Assembly (NCBI GenBank): GCA_013288465.1
Contig: JABDBT010000037.1
Location: 1 to 20,861 of the forward strand
DNA: 20,861 bases
DNA from: Bacteroidota bacterium
Lineage (GTDB): Bacteria; Bacteroidota; Bacteroidia; Sphingobacteriales; Sphingobacteriaceae
Direction of reading: 5' to 3'
Below are positions 6,769 through 14,243 of the stretch, piece by piece. The translations under genes and the position numbers were made by a program. Each line of letters opens with the position of its first letter. Position 1 is the stretch's first letter. A model generated the notes under the pieces. It saw only the letters and a list, made by a program, of their open reading frames with translations, was not told the origin of the DNA and ran no database searches.

Positions 6769-7530
6769 ATGAACCGGCTATTATCTTTTATCAGCGAAAA
6801 ATTTAACGGCGTAATTTGGCGCATGGAAATTGACAGTCTGGGCGAAACCGTTTTTGTTGAGGTCAGGAACAGCGAAGAAAAAATGGTTTCATTCGGTTCG
6901 GTAAATTTGGTGAGCGGTAAGGTTAATTTTAAAGATCTGGTAACGGATGAAAGATGGTTTACCGGAATAGAGGCAGCTTACGGCGGCGTTTTGTTATTGC
7001 ATAACTATGAATCGGCAACAAGCCCGGTACACCAGGGCGTAATTGCTGTTGATGCCTGTAATGGCGCCAATTTATGGAGCAATTATACTTACGCGTTTGA
7101 TCACCTGTCTGCTAACGGGCCGATATTATATAACAGCCGCTTGCAGCCAAAAAAGTTATTGGTGGCCGATATTAAAACCGGTGGTGTTAAAAGGAATTAT
7201 GACCCGATAATTGATAAGGATGCGGTAGCTCCTATCCTTTTGCCACAAGTGCTGCCTGCATCCTGTTTAGAAGGGACAAGCATAAAAATTGAACCTTTTG
7301 GAAATAGGGTGCATTATCTTGAATACAATAATTTCAGAATTGTATCTTTGCATTCTTTTGAAGCAGAAAAGCTGCAACAGCACTTGTTCGTGTTGAATGA
7401 TATGGATGTTGTTTATGAAGATATATTAAATTGCGATATACAAAAAATACAACCGGAGGCGTTCATACTATATAAAAACTGTTTGATCTATATCAAAAAC
7501 AAAGCTGAATTAAAGGCTTTAAAACTTTAA
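6769..7530 (+). CDS. DUF4905 domain protein
   Basis: This 253-residue protein of unknown function resembles the DUF4905 family, which I associate with Sphingobacteriaceae and relatives. It begins MNRLLSFISEKFNGVIWRMEID and has repeated short beta-strand patterns (GETVFVEVRN, GVIAVDACNGANLWSN, KKLLVADIKTGGVKR) that look like blades of a propeller-like fold. This fold reading is my inference. There is no signal peptide, so it is probably cytoplasmic. The frame is open upstream to a TTG at 6694, but that start would place a terminator hairpin inside the coding region, so I took the ATG at 6769. CATATTTG at 6754-6761, one mismatch from the -7 consensus, would give a nearly leaderless transcript. 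The LysM gene follows 21 bases later. Confidence 0.8.
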   Translation: MNRLLSFISEKFNGVIWRMEIDSLGETVFVEVRNSEEKMVSFGSVNLVSGKVNFKDLVTDERWFTGIEAAYGGVLLLHNYESATSPVHQGVIAVDACNGANLWSNYTYAFDHLSANGPILYNSRLQPKKLLVADIKTGGVKRNYDPIIDKDAVAPILLPQVLPASCLEGTSIKIEPFGNRVHYLEYNNFRIVSLHSFEAEKLQQHLFVLNDMDVVYEDILNCDIQKIQPEAFILYKNCLIYIKNKAELKALKL

Positions 7531-7551
7531 ATTACTGTATAATAATTTATT

Positions 7552-8505
7552 ATGAAATTTAAGATCTTATTAATTATAACCTCCTTTTTAACAATTACCG
7601 CTGCTGCATTTGCCAATCCCGTTTTAGATTCGATAGGTTTTGAGAACTTAAATGGTAAAAAAGTTATCCTTCATAAACTTGATCCAAAGGACAACTATTA
7701 TTCAATAGGCAGGCGCTATAATGTAAAACCCGGTGTCATTATCCAATTCAACAATAACGCGCCGCTTAAAATTGGAGCAATTATTAAAGTACCTACCGAG
7801 CAGTCTTTTTCGCCGGTGGCTGCCAAACCCGCGCCTGTTCAGCAAACTAAGCCAGTTGTACAACAACCGGTTACGCAACAGCTAATTACACCGCAACAGT
7901 TGATACAAAAAACAGCGCCTGCAAATGGCACCAATAATGGTATTACCACGCAGGAGTATAAGGTATCGGCAGGCGAAACGTTATTTTCTATCGCAAAACG
8001 TTTTGACTCAACAGTTGAAGATATTACTGCTGTAAATGGGTTAACATCAACTACCCTGGTTCCGGGGCAAATATTGAAAGTACGCACAGGCGTTCCGGCG
8101 CCACAAGCACAACCTGTGGTTCAGCAGCCAACACATGTTGCCACCCGCGATTCAACGTCCCCGTCGTTCCAGGATAGCAGTAATTACGAAAAACATTTAG
8201 CGTCGAACAAGTTTGGGTTATTTGAAAAAACAGAGAAAGGTGTAGCCACCTGGATCGATGACCCAAGCCTCGACTCGAATAAAAAACTAATTTTGCATCG
8301 CACCGCGCCGCTTGGTACGGTTATAAAAATAACTAACCCCATGAGTGGCCGCACCACTTTTGCTAAAGTGGTGGGCCGTATTTATGATAGTGAGTCAACT
8401 AAAGATGTTATAATTGTGATGACCAAAAACGTGGCCGAGTCAATAGGCGCTTTAGATAAACGTATTCATGTAAGCATAAGTTACGGTAGCCCAACAAATG
8501 ACTAA
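7552..8505 (+). CDS. LysM-LysM-double-psi beta-barrel (RlpA-like) envelope protein
   Basis: This exported 317-residue protein has a signal peptide (MKFKILLIITSFLTITAAAFA) and a first LysM-like module (about 39-80, HKLDPKDNYYSIGRRYNVKP..IIQFNN). A Pro/Gln/Val-rich linker (about 85-125) follows, then a clear LysM domain (about 135-177, YKVSAGETLFSIAKRF...VNGL...PGQILKV). The C-terminal part (about 245-312) contains HRTAPLGTVIKITNPMSGRT..AKVVGRI, typical of the double-psi beta-barrel of RlpA-like proteins. LysM binds peptidoglycan, so the protein probably sits on the cell wall in the periplasm. RlpA relatives can be lytic transglycosylases, but I cannot confirm the catalytic residue here. The 3' end overlaps the uridine kinase start by eight bases, which suggests translational coupling. 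Confidence 0.88.
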   Translation: MKFKILLIITSFLTITAAAFANPVLDSIGFENLNGKKVILHKLDPKDNYYSIGRRYNVKPGVIIQFNNNAPLKIGAIIKVPTEQSFSPVAAKPAPVQQTKPVVQQPVTQQLITPQQLIQKTAPANGTNNGITTQEYKVSAGETLFSIAKRFDSTVEDITAVNGLTSTTLVPGQILKVRTGVPAPQAQPVVQQPTHVATRDSTSPSFQDSSNYEKHLASNKFGLFEKTEKGVATWIDDPSLDSNKKLILHRTAPLGTVIKITNPMSGRTTFAKVVGRIYDSESTKDVIIVMTKNVAESIGALDKRIHVSISYGSPTND

Positions 8506-9133
8506 ACCTTATATTATTGGTATTGCCGGCGGAAGCGGCTCGGGAAAAACGTTTTTTTTAAACCGTTTCCTTGATCATTTTACAGCCGATGAGGCTTGCC
8601 TGGTATCGCAGGATGATTATTATATACCGGTAGCGCATAATATGACTGCCGAGGAAAATAAGCTGTATAATTTTGATCTGCCTGCTACGGTTGACCATCA
8701 GCATTTTGAGGAAGATATCAACAGTTTGTTAAACGGGAAAACCATCTACAAAAAGGAATATACCTTTAATAATCCGAATGCCATACCTAAACTGATGGAG
8801 ATAAAGCCTGCGCCTATATTGATCGTGGAGGGGTTATTTATCCTGCATTTCAGAGGCATAGCGGCATTAATGGACATGAAGGTATTTGTAGAGGCTGATG
8901 AGGATATTGCCCTACAGCGCCGCTTAAAACGCGACCTGATAGAGCGTGGCTACTCCAATGATGACGTAATGTATAAATGGTTAAACCACGTTATGCCTGC
9001 CTACAACGAGTTTTTATTACCCTATAAAGACGAATGTGACAAAATTATCACCAACAACAGTCATGAAGCTGATGATATTTTAAAAGTTACCGAAGAAATA
9101 TCAAGAGAACTACGCGCGAAAGTATTGAAATAG
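8498..9133 (+). CDS. udk: uridine kinase
   Basis: This 211-residue cytoplasmic kinase phosphorylates uridine (and usually cytidine) to the monophosphate in pyrimidine salvage. It carries a P-loop GGSGSGKT (11-18), SQDDYY with candidate catalytic aspartates (37-42), NFDLPATVDH (58-67) for nucleoside binding, LIVEGLFIL (108-116) as the Walker B-like strand, and a lid segment RRLKRDLIERGY (141-152). The length matches typical Udk. Some phosphoribulokinase/uridine kinase relatives have other substrates, so specificity is inferred from family resemblance. The ATG overlaps the end of the LysM gene (ATGACTAA). Confidence 0.93.
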   Translation: MTKPYIIGIAGGSGSGKTFFLNRFLDHFTADEACLVSQDDYYIPVAHNMTAEENKLYNFDLPATVDHQHFEEDINSLLNGKTIYKKEYTFNNPNAIPKLMEIKPAPILIVEGLFILHFRGIAALMDMKVFVEADEDIALQRRLKRDLIERGYSNDDVMYKWLNHVMPAYNEFLLPYKDECDKIITNNSHEADDILKVTEEISRELRAKVLK

Positions 9134-9185
9134 GTAGGATTACAGGGAGCACCACGGCAGGTGTTAAAACAATGACATTTTTCTT

Positions 9186-9193
9186 TAGATTTG
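9186..9193 (+). promoter_or_regulatory. candidate -7 element for the NTF2-like lipoprotein gene
   Basis: TAGATTTG fully matches TAnnTTTG and lies in the 78-base gap between udk and the next gene, 19 bases before the ATG. The -33 region is weak. It suggests that the lipoprotein gene can be transcribed separately. Confidence 0.45.
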
Positions 9194-9211
9194 TTATAAA
9201 CATTCCCTGTT

Positions 9212-9721
9212 ATGACCAATAAGCCATTATCATCAGTCCTCAAATTCTATATCCCGCTATTTGCTTTAAGCTTACTGTTTTCCTGCAAACAAAATACAAC
9301 ATCATTTACTGCAAGCCAGGCAGCTTCGATAAAAGACAGTGTTATGCAATTAGCTAACAATACAGCCAAAGATATCACTGCTAAAGGCCCTATTGCCTGG
9401 CTTGATTATTTCGAAAATTCACCGGATTTTTTTATGGCATCTGACGGGGATTTGGCATTTGTAAATTATGCTGCCGCTAATTCATTTATCAAAAACACGT
9501 TAGTACATCAAATGCGAGCGATAACCTTAAAATGGTCAAACATCAGGATAAACCCTACTTCGCCTGACTATGCTACGATGGCTGCAAATTTCCATGAAGA
9601 TATAACGGATTTAGCAGGTAAAACAATGCCTTTTGATGGTTATTTTACAGCTACCGTGCATCAAACCACCAAAGGCTGGAAATACCTAAATATGCATTGG
9701 TCAATTAAACCGGGGAAATAA
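9212..9721 (+). CDS. NTF2-like (SnoaL/DUF4440-type) lipoprotein
   Basis: This 169-residue protein has a lipoprotein signal peptide ending LLFSC (lipid cysteine at 25). The mature part starts with a helix (SQAASIKDSVMQLANNTAKDI). It continues GPIAWLDYFENSPDFFMASDGDLAF...FI..TLVHQMRAITLKWSNIRINPTSPDYATMAANFHEDI and ends FDGYFTATVHQTTKGWKYLNMHWS. This helix-then-curved-sheet pattern with a terminal W.YLNMHWS strand is characteristic of the NTF2-like/SnoaL fold. These proteins often bind small hydrophobic ligands or act as simple enzymes, and no catalytic residues can be assigned here. It converges on the CoA-transferase gene with a 14-base gap. Confidence 0.75.
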   Translation: MTNKPLSSVLKFYIPLFALSLLFSCKQNTTSFTASQAASIKDSVMQLANNTAKDITAKGPIAWLDYFENSPDFFMASDGDLAFVNYAAANSFIKNTLVHQMRAITLKWSNIRINPTSPDYATMAANFHEDITDLAGKTMPFDGYFTATVHQTTKGWKYLNMHWSIKPGK

Positions 9722-9735
9722 CCTCCAATCAATAA

Positions 9736-10392
9736 TTATACATCCATTTCAGGTATCTCCCCCTCTATAATCAGTTTCCCTGCCGTAGCGTTTTGTATTT
9801 CTTCGATACTTACACCGGGGGCGCGTTCAACTAATTTAAAACCTCCGCCGGGCAATACGTCTATTACGGCCAGTTCGGTCACTATTTTTTTAATGCAGTT
9901 AATACCGGTTAGCGGCAGCGTACACTTAGGCAATAATTTCGATTCGCCCATTTTGTTTACGTGTTGCATGGCAACAATAATATTTTCTGCCGATGCTACC
10001 AGGTCCATGGCCCCTCCCATCCCTTTTACCATTTTGCCCGGTATTTTCCAGCTGGCAATGTCGCCGTTTTCTGACACTTCCATAGCGCCCAAAATGGTAA
10101 GGTTTACTTTTTTGGCCCTTATCATTCCAAAGCTCATTGCCGAATCAAATATGGCCGATCCGGGCAGCATGGTAATGGTTTGTTTACCCGCGTTAATAAT
10201 ATCCGCGTCTTCCTCGCCCTCAAAAGGGAACGGCCCCATGCCCAATAAACCATTTTCCGACTGTAGCACCACATCAATATCATCTGGTATGTAGTTAGCT
10301 ACCAGTGTTGGTATGCCTATGCCCAGGTTAACATAATATCCGTCCTTAATTTCTTTAGCTATACGCTTTGCAATTCCAATTTTATCTAACAT
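9736..10392 (-). CDS. scoB: 3-oxoacid CoA-transferase subunit B
   Basis: This 218-residue protein has the beta-subunit features of family I CoA-transferases: VNLGIGIPTLVANYIP (21-36), the catalytic glutamate in SENGLLG (E46), a GP.P.EGEEDADIINAGKQTITMLPG stretch (about 53-77), and KIPGKMVKGMGGAMDLV. It would move CoA between succinyl-CoA and a 3-oxo acid such as acetoacetate. The active enzyme is an alpha/beta heteromer. The alpha gene, usually directly upstream, is absent, and the upstream gene is an unrelated TMEM175-like protein 11 bases away. All expected motifs are present and the subunit is full length, so it is not a remnant. The exact acceptor cannot be fixed from sequence. Confidence 0.92.
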   Translation of the reverse strand: MLDKIGIAKRIAKEIKDGYYVNLGIGIPTLVANYIPDDIDVVLQSENGLLGMGPFPFEGEEDADIINAGKQTITMLPGSAIFDSAMSFGMIRAKKVNLTILGAMEVSENGDIASWKIPGKMVKGMGGAMDLVASAENIIVAMQHVNKMGESKLLPKCTLPLTGINCIKKIVTELAVIDVLPGGGFKLVERAPGVSIEEIQNATAGKLIIEGEIPEMDV

Positions 10393-10403
10393 CTATTTAA
10401 TTT

Positions 10404-11009
10404 TTACTCTGTCCCTTGTTCAACTAATTTTTTCTCGATCCGCCTATCCGGGATAAACCACATACAAGCCACAAACACATATAACCCAAAACTGATGTAT
10501 GAATTAACGCATGAAAGCGCTATAGCTATGCAATATATTACGACAGAACTCTTTCCTTTCCAATCTTTCCCTAACGCGGTTGCCAGCGTTGAGTTTTTTC
10601 CTTCATGCTGTATCAGCACCATAACCAAAATGCTATAGGCTATACCCGCCATTAGCAGCACCACTCCGTAAAGCGCAATAGGCCATGGATCAGAAAAACG
10701 ACTTTGGCCCATCCATTCCGTAACAAACGGAACCATTGATAACCAAAATAATAAATGAAGATTGGCCCAAAGTATAGTCCCATTTATCGAACGCACCACA
10801 TGGAACATGTGATGATGATTATTCCAATAAATACCTACATAAATAAAGCTCATTATGTAATTGACAAAAACAGGCCAAACGGGTATTAAGTCCTTAAGAC
10901 CGTGTTTAACCGGCGCTTTCATCTCTAAAACCATAATTGTAATAATAATGGCCATAACACCATCACTAAATGCTTCCAGGCGGCCTTTGCCCATTATTAC
11001 GTCTCTCAT
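10404..11009 (-). CDS. TMEM175-family (DUF1211) membrane protein, potassium-channel-like
   Basis: This 201-residue integral membrane protein has the family signature RLEAFSDGVMAIIITIMVLEM (10-30), with the conserved FSD at 14-16. About six hydrophobic segments follow (VNYIMSFIYVGIYW, LHLLFWLSMVPFV, ALYGVVLLMAGIAYSILVMVLI, VIYCIAIALSCVNSYISFGLYVFVACMWF). The HHHMFH motif after helix 2 is also typical. Bacterial TMEM175 proteins are potassium-permeable channels of the inner membrane, so that role is inferred by family. A second in-frame ATG at residue 6 (10994) lies closer to the conserved region and may be the true start. It is the fourth gene of a compact minus-strand operon, 12 bases after the NIPSNAP gene. 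Confidence 0.9.
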   Translation of the reverse strand: MRDVIMGKGRLEAFSDGVMAIIITIMVLEMKAPVKHGLKDLIPVWPVFVNYIMSFIYVGIYWNNHHHMFHVVRSINGTILWANLHLLFWLSMVPFVTEWMGQSRFSDPWPIALYGVVLLMAGIAYSILVMVLIQHEGKNSTLATALGKDWKGKSSVVIYCIAIALSCVNSYISFGLYVFVACMWFIPDRRIEKKLVEQGTE

Positions 11010-11021
11010 ACAGAAGGGTTA

Positions 11022-11819
11022 TTAAAAGTCTGAATAAGCAACCGGGTGCAAAAAAACATCGTCATTTTTTGATACATTATGTTGGTATTGTTCCTGTGCT
11101 GTCAACGCTTTCCATTCGGGCGAACTTGAAAATGCCTTCCAGTGCTCATCCCTGTCTTGTTTATTATTAAAAGTGGTCATGTACATCAGGTTAGGCGTAT
11201 GGCCACCGGATATAACAGCCGCATAAAACGCGGCGTTAAAATTCAACTTCTTAAACAAAACAATTTCGCCACCCTCATTAAACATTTTTAGTTTACTGAT
11301 ATGATACTTTTCTGTCGGGCTTTCATAGCTGCGTAGTTCATAAACACGGTCGGGCTTGTTCGCGGTAAGGTTGGGGACAGCATAGCCCGGCATATCCGGA
11401 AACGCTTTTAGTATAATAGTTTCAATACGGGTATAAGGCACATCATTGTATGCAGCATCAATATAATCTTTACCATCGGCCAAATATTGTTCATCCTTTA
11501 CCAGTTTTTGGGGGGCGTTTTCCAGTTCTTCAAAACTACGGAACGGTGTCAATACATAGATCTTACGATCGGCGGTATCTACATCCACCGGTTTAAAAAC
11601 ACCTACATTTTTTACGCCCAATTTATGCATAGCCGGTATATAGGCATATTGCAGGTAATGTTCAACACGCGTTACCTGTGTTTCGGTTTTTAAATGATAT
11701 ACCTTTAATTGGTAATAATATCTTTCTGCAGCTTTTACATGAGTACTTGCACAAAAGCTTATTAAAAATAAACTCAACCCAATTACCGGGTATAAATAGT
11801 TTTTAGAATACATGCTCAT
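11022..11819 (-). CDS. exported NIPSNAP-family protein
   Basis: This 265-residue protein has an N-terminal signal sequence (hydrophobic 9-24, cleavage probably near VKA-AE at 28-32) and two NIPSNAP-like ferredoxin-fold modules. The first starts YYYQLKVYHLKTETQVTRVEHYLQ (34-57). The second starts VYELRSYESPTEKYHISKLKMFNEGGE (159-185) and ends with the diagnostic F.NKQDRDEHWKAFSSSPEWKAL. NIPSNAP domains form dimeric alpha-beta barrels, and the molecular role in bacteria is unknown. Its position between an ABC permease (13-base gap) and a TMEM175 protein suggests co-expression with transport functions. The start could also be Met3. Confidence 0.88.
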   Translation of the reverse strand: MSMYSKNYLYPVIGLSLFLISFCASTHVKAAERYYYQLKVYHLKTETQVTRVEHYLQYAYIPAMHKLGVKNVGVFKPVDVDTADRKIYVLTPFRSFEELENAPQKLVKDEQYLADGKDYIDAAYNDVPYTRIETIILKAFPDMPGYAVPNLTANKPDRVYELRSYESPTEKYHISKLKMFNEGGEIVLFKKLNFNAAFYAAVISGGHTPNLMYMTTFNNKQDRDEHWKAFSSSPEWKALTAQEQYQHNVSKNDDVFLHPVAYSDF

Positions 11820-11832
11820 GAATTTAAATTGG

Positions 11833-12690
11833 TCAACGTTTTAAACGTGGTAAACTTACAATCAATAATACAAAAACAGCGGTTACCAATTTCAATAAAT
11901 TTGCATCAACGCCAATATTTAATGTAACGGCCAATACCAGTTGAAATATAATCGCCCCACCCAATACCAACACTAAAATTGACCATACTGAGGTGATGTT
12001 TAACCAGTTTATCAATGTTTCGGCAATAATGACCGAGCCGAGCCCGGCTATCACGATACCAATACCCATGCTGATATCGGCAAAACCTTGAAACTGGGTA
12101 ATGAGGTACCCGCTTATGGCCGTCAAAGCATTGGCTAATGCCAGGCCAATGATTTTCATTCGGTCGGTATTAACGCCTAATGCCCGTATCATTGATTCGC
12201 TGTTGCCTGTGGCGCGCATGGCTATACCAAAATCTGTTTTTAGTAAATAGCCTATGAGCAGTGTGATAATAACCACAAAAACGAGCAGTACGATCAGCGT
12301 ATTTTGATTGGGGTTACTGGCAATATTTATTAAGCTGAATATGGATGAGGTCCCAACAAGCGGCAAATTAGACCGGCCCATAAAGGTTAAGTTAACCGAA
12401 TAAAGCGCCGTCATGACCAATATGCCAGCCAGTAAAGGGTTTACTTGCAATTTGGTGTGAATAAGCCCGGTTATGGCCCCGGCAATGCCACCGGCCAATA
12501 TTACCGCAGGCAAAATCAAATAGCCCGGTACATGGTGCAAAAGCATTACAGCGGTAACCGTGCCACCTAAGGTATAGCTGCCATCGGTGGTAATGTCGGG
12601 GATATTAAATATCTTCATGGAGATATAAATACCCAACGCAATACTCGAAAAGCAAAGTCCCTGCAATAACGCGGTGAGGTAAAAATCCAT
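11833..12690 (-). CDS. ABC transporter permease, uncharacterised COG4120-type system
   Basis: This 285-residue inner-membrane permease resembles the branched-chain/ribose-type superfamily (BPD_transp_2). It has multiple hydrophobic helices and the loop GIAMRATGNSESMIRALGVNTDRMK, which is the characteristic cytoplasmic segment for coupling to the ATPase. The N-terminal region MKIFNIPDITTDGSYTLGG is typical of permeases paired with COG2984 substrate-binding proteins, sometimes called TrpY-like. The start codon overlaps the stop of the substrate-binding gene by one base (TAATG), so the two are translationally coupled. The ATPase gene that normally completes the set is not in this operon or elsewhere in the window. 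The substrate is unknown; tryptophan/tyrosine or purine-like ligands have been proposed for relatives. Confidence 0.9.
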   Translation of the reverse strand: MDFYLTALLQGLCFSSIALGIYISMKIFNIPDITTDGSYTLGGTVTAVMLLHHVPGYLILPAVILAGGIAGAITGLIHTKLQVNPLLAGILVMTALYSVNLTFMGRSNLPLVGTSSIFSLINIASNPNQNTLIVLLVFVVIITLLIGYLLKTDFGIAMRATGNSESMIRALGVNTDRMKIIGLALANALTAISGYLITQFQGFADISMGIGIVIAGLGSVIIAETLINWLNITSVWSILVLVLGGAIIFQLVLAVTLNIGVDANLLKLVTAVFVLLIVSLPRLKR

Positions 12691-13661
12691 TATTTTACAG
12701 CTTCAAAGTTTGACGGGATAGCAATATGGTATTTTTGAACTGCGGCCGGATTATACACCCGCTTCCGTATTTTCACCATTTCGGGCTTTAACCCATCGGT
12801 TTTATGCGTTTTTAAAAATTGCGCAGCCTGCTCCCCTGCCTGGTATCCCCATTGATAAATATCAGCGCCAAAGGCGGCAACTGCCCCTCGTTTTACCAAA
12901 CCGGCCTCGCTGGTAAATATAGGCACATTATGCTGGTTGCAGTTTTTCAATATGGTTTCAAAGGAGGCAAATACCGTATTGTCGGGGTTTGCAAAAAAGG
13001 CATCTATATTTTTACCCAATAATGATTGGGTTACCAGTTGCGCATCAGCTGATGAATTAAGCGGTAAGGCTATCAATATTATATTAAGTTTATCCGCCAA
13101 ACCTTTAATACGTTCCATCGCGTCGGCCGATTGCGGTTCAGATTCATTATAAATCATCCCTATAACCAATTTAACCGCTTTTGGCTTTAATAATTTAGGT
13201 ATGATAGAAAAAGAAGTATCAATGTATTGCAGATCCTCTACAGCGCCGAATAGATTGGCAGGCGCTTTACCATTGGCATCCAATACTTTCATCCTTGCGG
13301 GTGTTGGCGATACCATTTCGAAAATTGGGATAGTTTTTGTTTTTTGCACAGCGGTTACCGACGATAAGGTGGTACAGGTAGCCATCAGGTCAACCGGTTC
13401 TGATATAAAATAGTTAACTATTTGGGTTAATGTGGGTAAGTTGTTTTGCGCGTTGCGATATTCAATTTTAATATTCTTTTTGTCCTCGCTAAAACCATTC
13501 TTATTCAACGCATCGGTAAACCCAACACGGGCCTGCGCTATAGTTGCATCTTCAAAAGCGTCAACAAAACCAATAACAGGTATTTTGTTTTTTGTAGCGG
13601 TATGGCATGATAGCAGGATAGTTAATAAAGAGATTGCAGGCAGGTATTTCAATAGCTTCAT
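12690..13661 (-). CDS. ABC transporter substrate-binding lipoprotein (COG2984/DUF534)
   Basis: This 323-residue periplasmic binding protein has a lipoprotein signal (ILLSC, cysteine at 19). The mature part starts IPVIGFVDAFEDATIAQARVGFTDALNKNGF and continues NIKIEYRNAQNNLPTLTQIVNYFISEPVDLM.TCTTLSSVTAVQ, both typical of the ABC_sub_bind (DUF534) family. Later marks are IPIFEMVSPTPA, IGMIYNESEPQSADAMERIK, the NPDNTVF motif, VPIFTSEAGLVKRGAVAAFGADIYQWGYQAGEQAA, and a final domain KIRKRVYNPAA. It is the first gene of a five-gene minus-strand operon (SBP, permease, NIPSNAP, TMEM175, CoA-transferase beta) with gaps of 13 bases or less. The ligand cannot be read from sequence. Confidence 0.92.
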   Translation of the reverse strand: MKLLKYLPAISLLTILLSCHTATKNKIPVIGFVDAFEDATIAQARVGFTDALNKNGFSEDKKNIKIEYRNAQNNLPTLTQIVNYFISEPVDLMATCTTLSSVTAVQKTKTIPIFEMVSPTPARMKVLDANGKAPANLFGAVEDLQYIDTSFSIIPKLLKPKAVKLVIGMIYNESEPQSADAMERIKGLADKLNIILIALPLNSSADAQLVTQSLLGKNIDAFFANPDNTVFASFETILKNCNQHNVPIFTSEAGLVKRGAVAAFGADIYQWGYQAGEQAAQFLKTHKTDGLKPEMVKIRKRVYNPAAVQKYHIAIPSNFEAVK

Positions 13662-13705
13662 GCCACTAAGTTAAATAAAGGAGGTGAAAGGTAAAAACCG
13701 AAAGG

Positions 13706-14164
13706 TTATTTGTCCAAATCTTCCAACTCCTCCACCAACCTCACCTGCGCGGCATTAAGCTTTAACTTAGCCATGTCGGCATCAAACCATCCGGCTTTGT
13801 CCACTTCGGGAAATGACATCATTTTACCTGATTTTGGCGGCCATTCCATTTCAAAGTGGTTGCTGATAATATTTTGATGATTAATGTCGCCCTCAACGGC
13901 CCAGGCATGGATTATTTTGCCGCTTTTAAGTTGCACAGGGGTTAATTTGATAAAATTGCCATCAATGGGCTGCCCGGTTTCTTCCAAAAACTCACGTTTG
14001 GCAGCGGCTAATGGTTCTTCACCGTCTAAAAATTCCCCTTTGGGTATCGACCATGCGCCTTCATCTTTATGCTTAAAAAACGGGCCACCGGGATGTATCA
14101 AAAATATTTCTAACCGGGTGGTTTTGTTTCGGTAAAGTAATATTCCGGCGCTTTGTTTGGGCAT
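13706..14164 (-). CDS. Nudix hydrolase
   Basis: This 152-residue protein has a Nudix box with all catalytic acids: G43 E F L D G E49, then R57 E F L E E T G64 (pattern Gx5Ex7REUxEExG). The final hydrophobic position is Gln65, a mild deviation. The family hydrolyses nucleoside diphosphates linked to another group. The start AGILLYRNKTTRLEIFLIHPGGPFF and WSIPKGE resemble the diadenosine-polyphosphate/NTP pyrophosphohydrolase-like group often annotated as a MutT-type protein. The substrate is not known. It is transcribed divergently from riboflavin synthase with 79 bases between them. Confidence 0.92.
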   Translation of the reverse strand: MPKQSAGILLYRNKTTRLEIFLIHPGGPFFKHKDEGAWSIPKGEFLDGEEPLAAAKREFLEETGQPIDGNFIKLTPVQLKSGKIIHAWAVEGDINHQNIISNHFEMEWPPKSGKMMSFPEVDKAGWFDADMAKLKLNAAQVRLVEELEDLDK

Positions 14165-14201
14165 GATAATAGCTTTTACGATAAACCTAAATTAATATAA
14201 T

Positions 14202-14209
14202 TAGTTTTG
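14202..14209 (+). promoter_or_regulatory. candidate -7 element for ribE
   Basis: TAGTTTTG matches TAnnTTTG completely. It lies 35 bases before the ribE ATG, so the mRNA leader would be occupied almost wholly by the GC-rich repeat at 14219-14243. The -33 box is poor. Confidence 0.4.
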
Positions 14210-14218
14210 CAATAAAAG

Positions 14219-14243
14219 CTCCCCCTTTAGGGGGCTGGGGGGT
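14219..14243 (+). repeat. GC-rich interspersed repeat, copy 3, immediately before ribE
   Basis: This reads CTCCCCCTTT then AGGGGGCTGGGGGGT and matches the copy at 930-956 except for one internal base over the shared 25. It ends directly at the ribE ATG, so it forms the ribosome-binding region. The complementary CCCCC and GGGGG blocks could form a short hairpin there. Confidence 0.85.

Noticed and set aside
13677..13687. AAAGGAGGTGA, a perfect Shine-Dalgarno sequence on the plus strand
   Set aside because: No plus-strand gene follows it. On the minus strand it only resembles the 16S 3' end, so I treat it as chance.
14165..14243. FMN riboswitch upstream of ribE
   Set aside because: The leader is too short and is taken up by the GC-rich repeat; no RFN-element sequence is visible.
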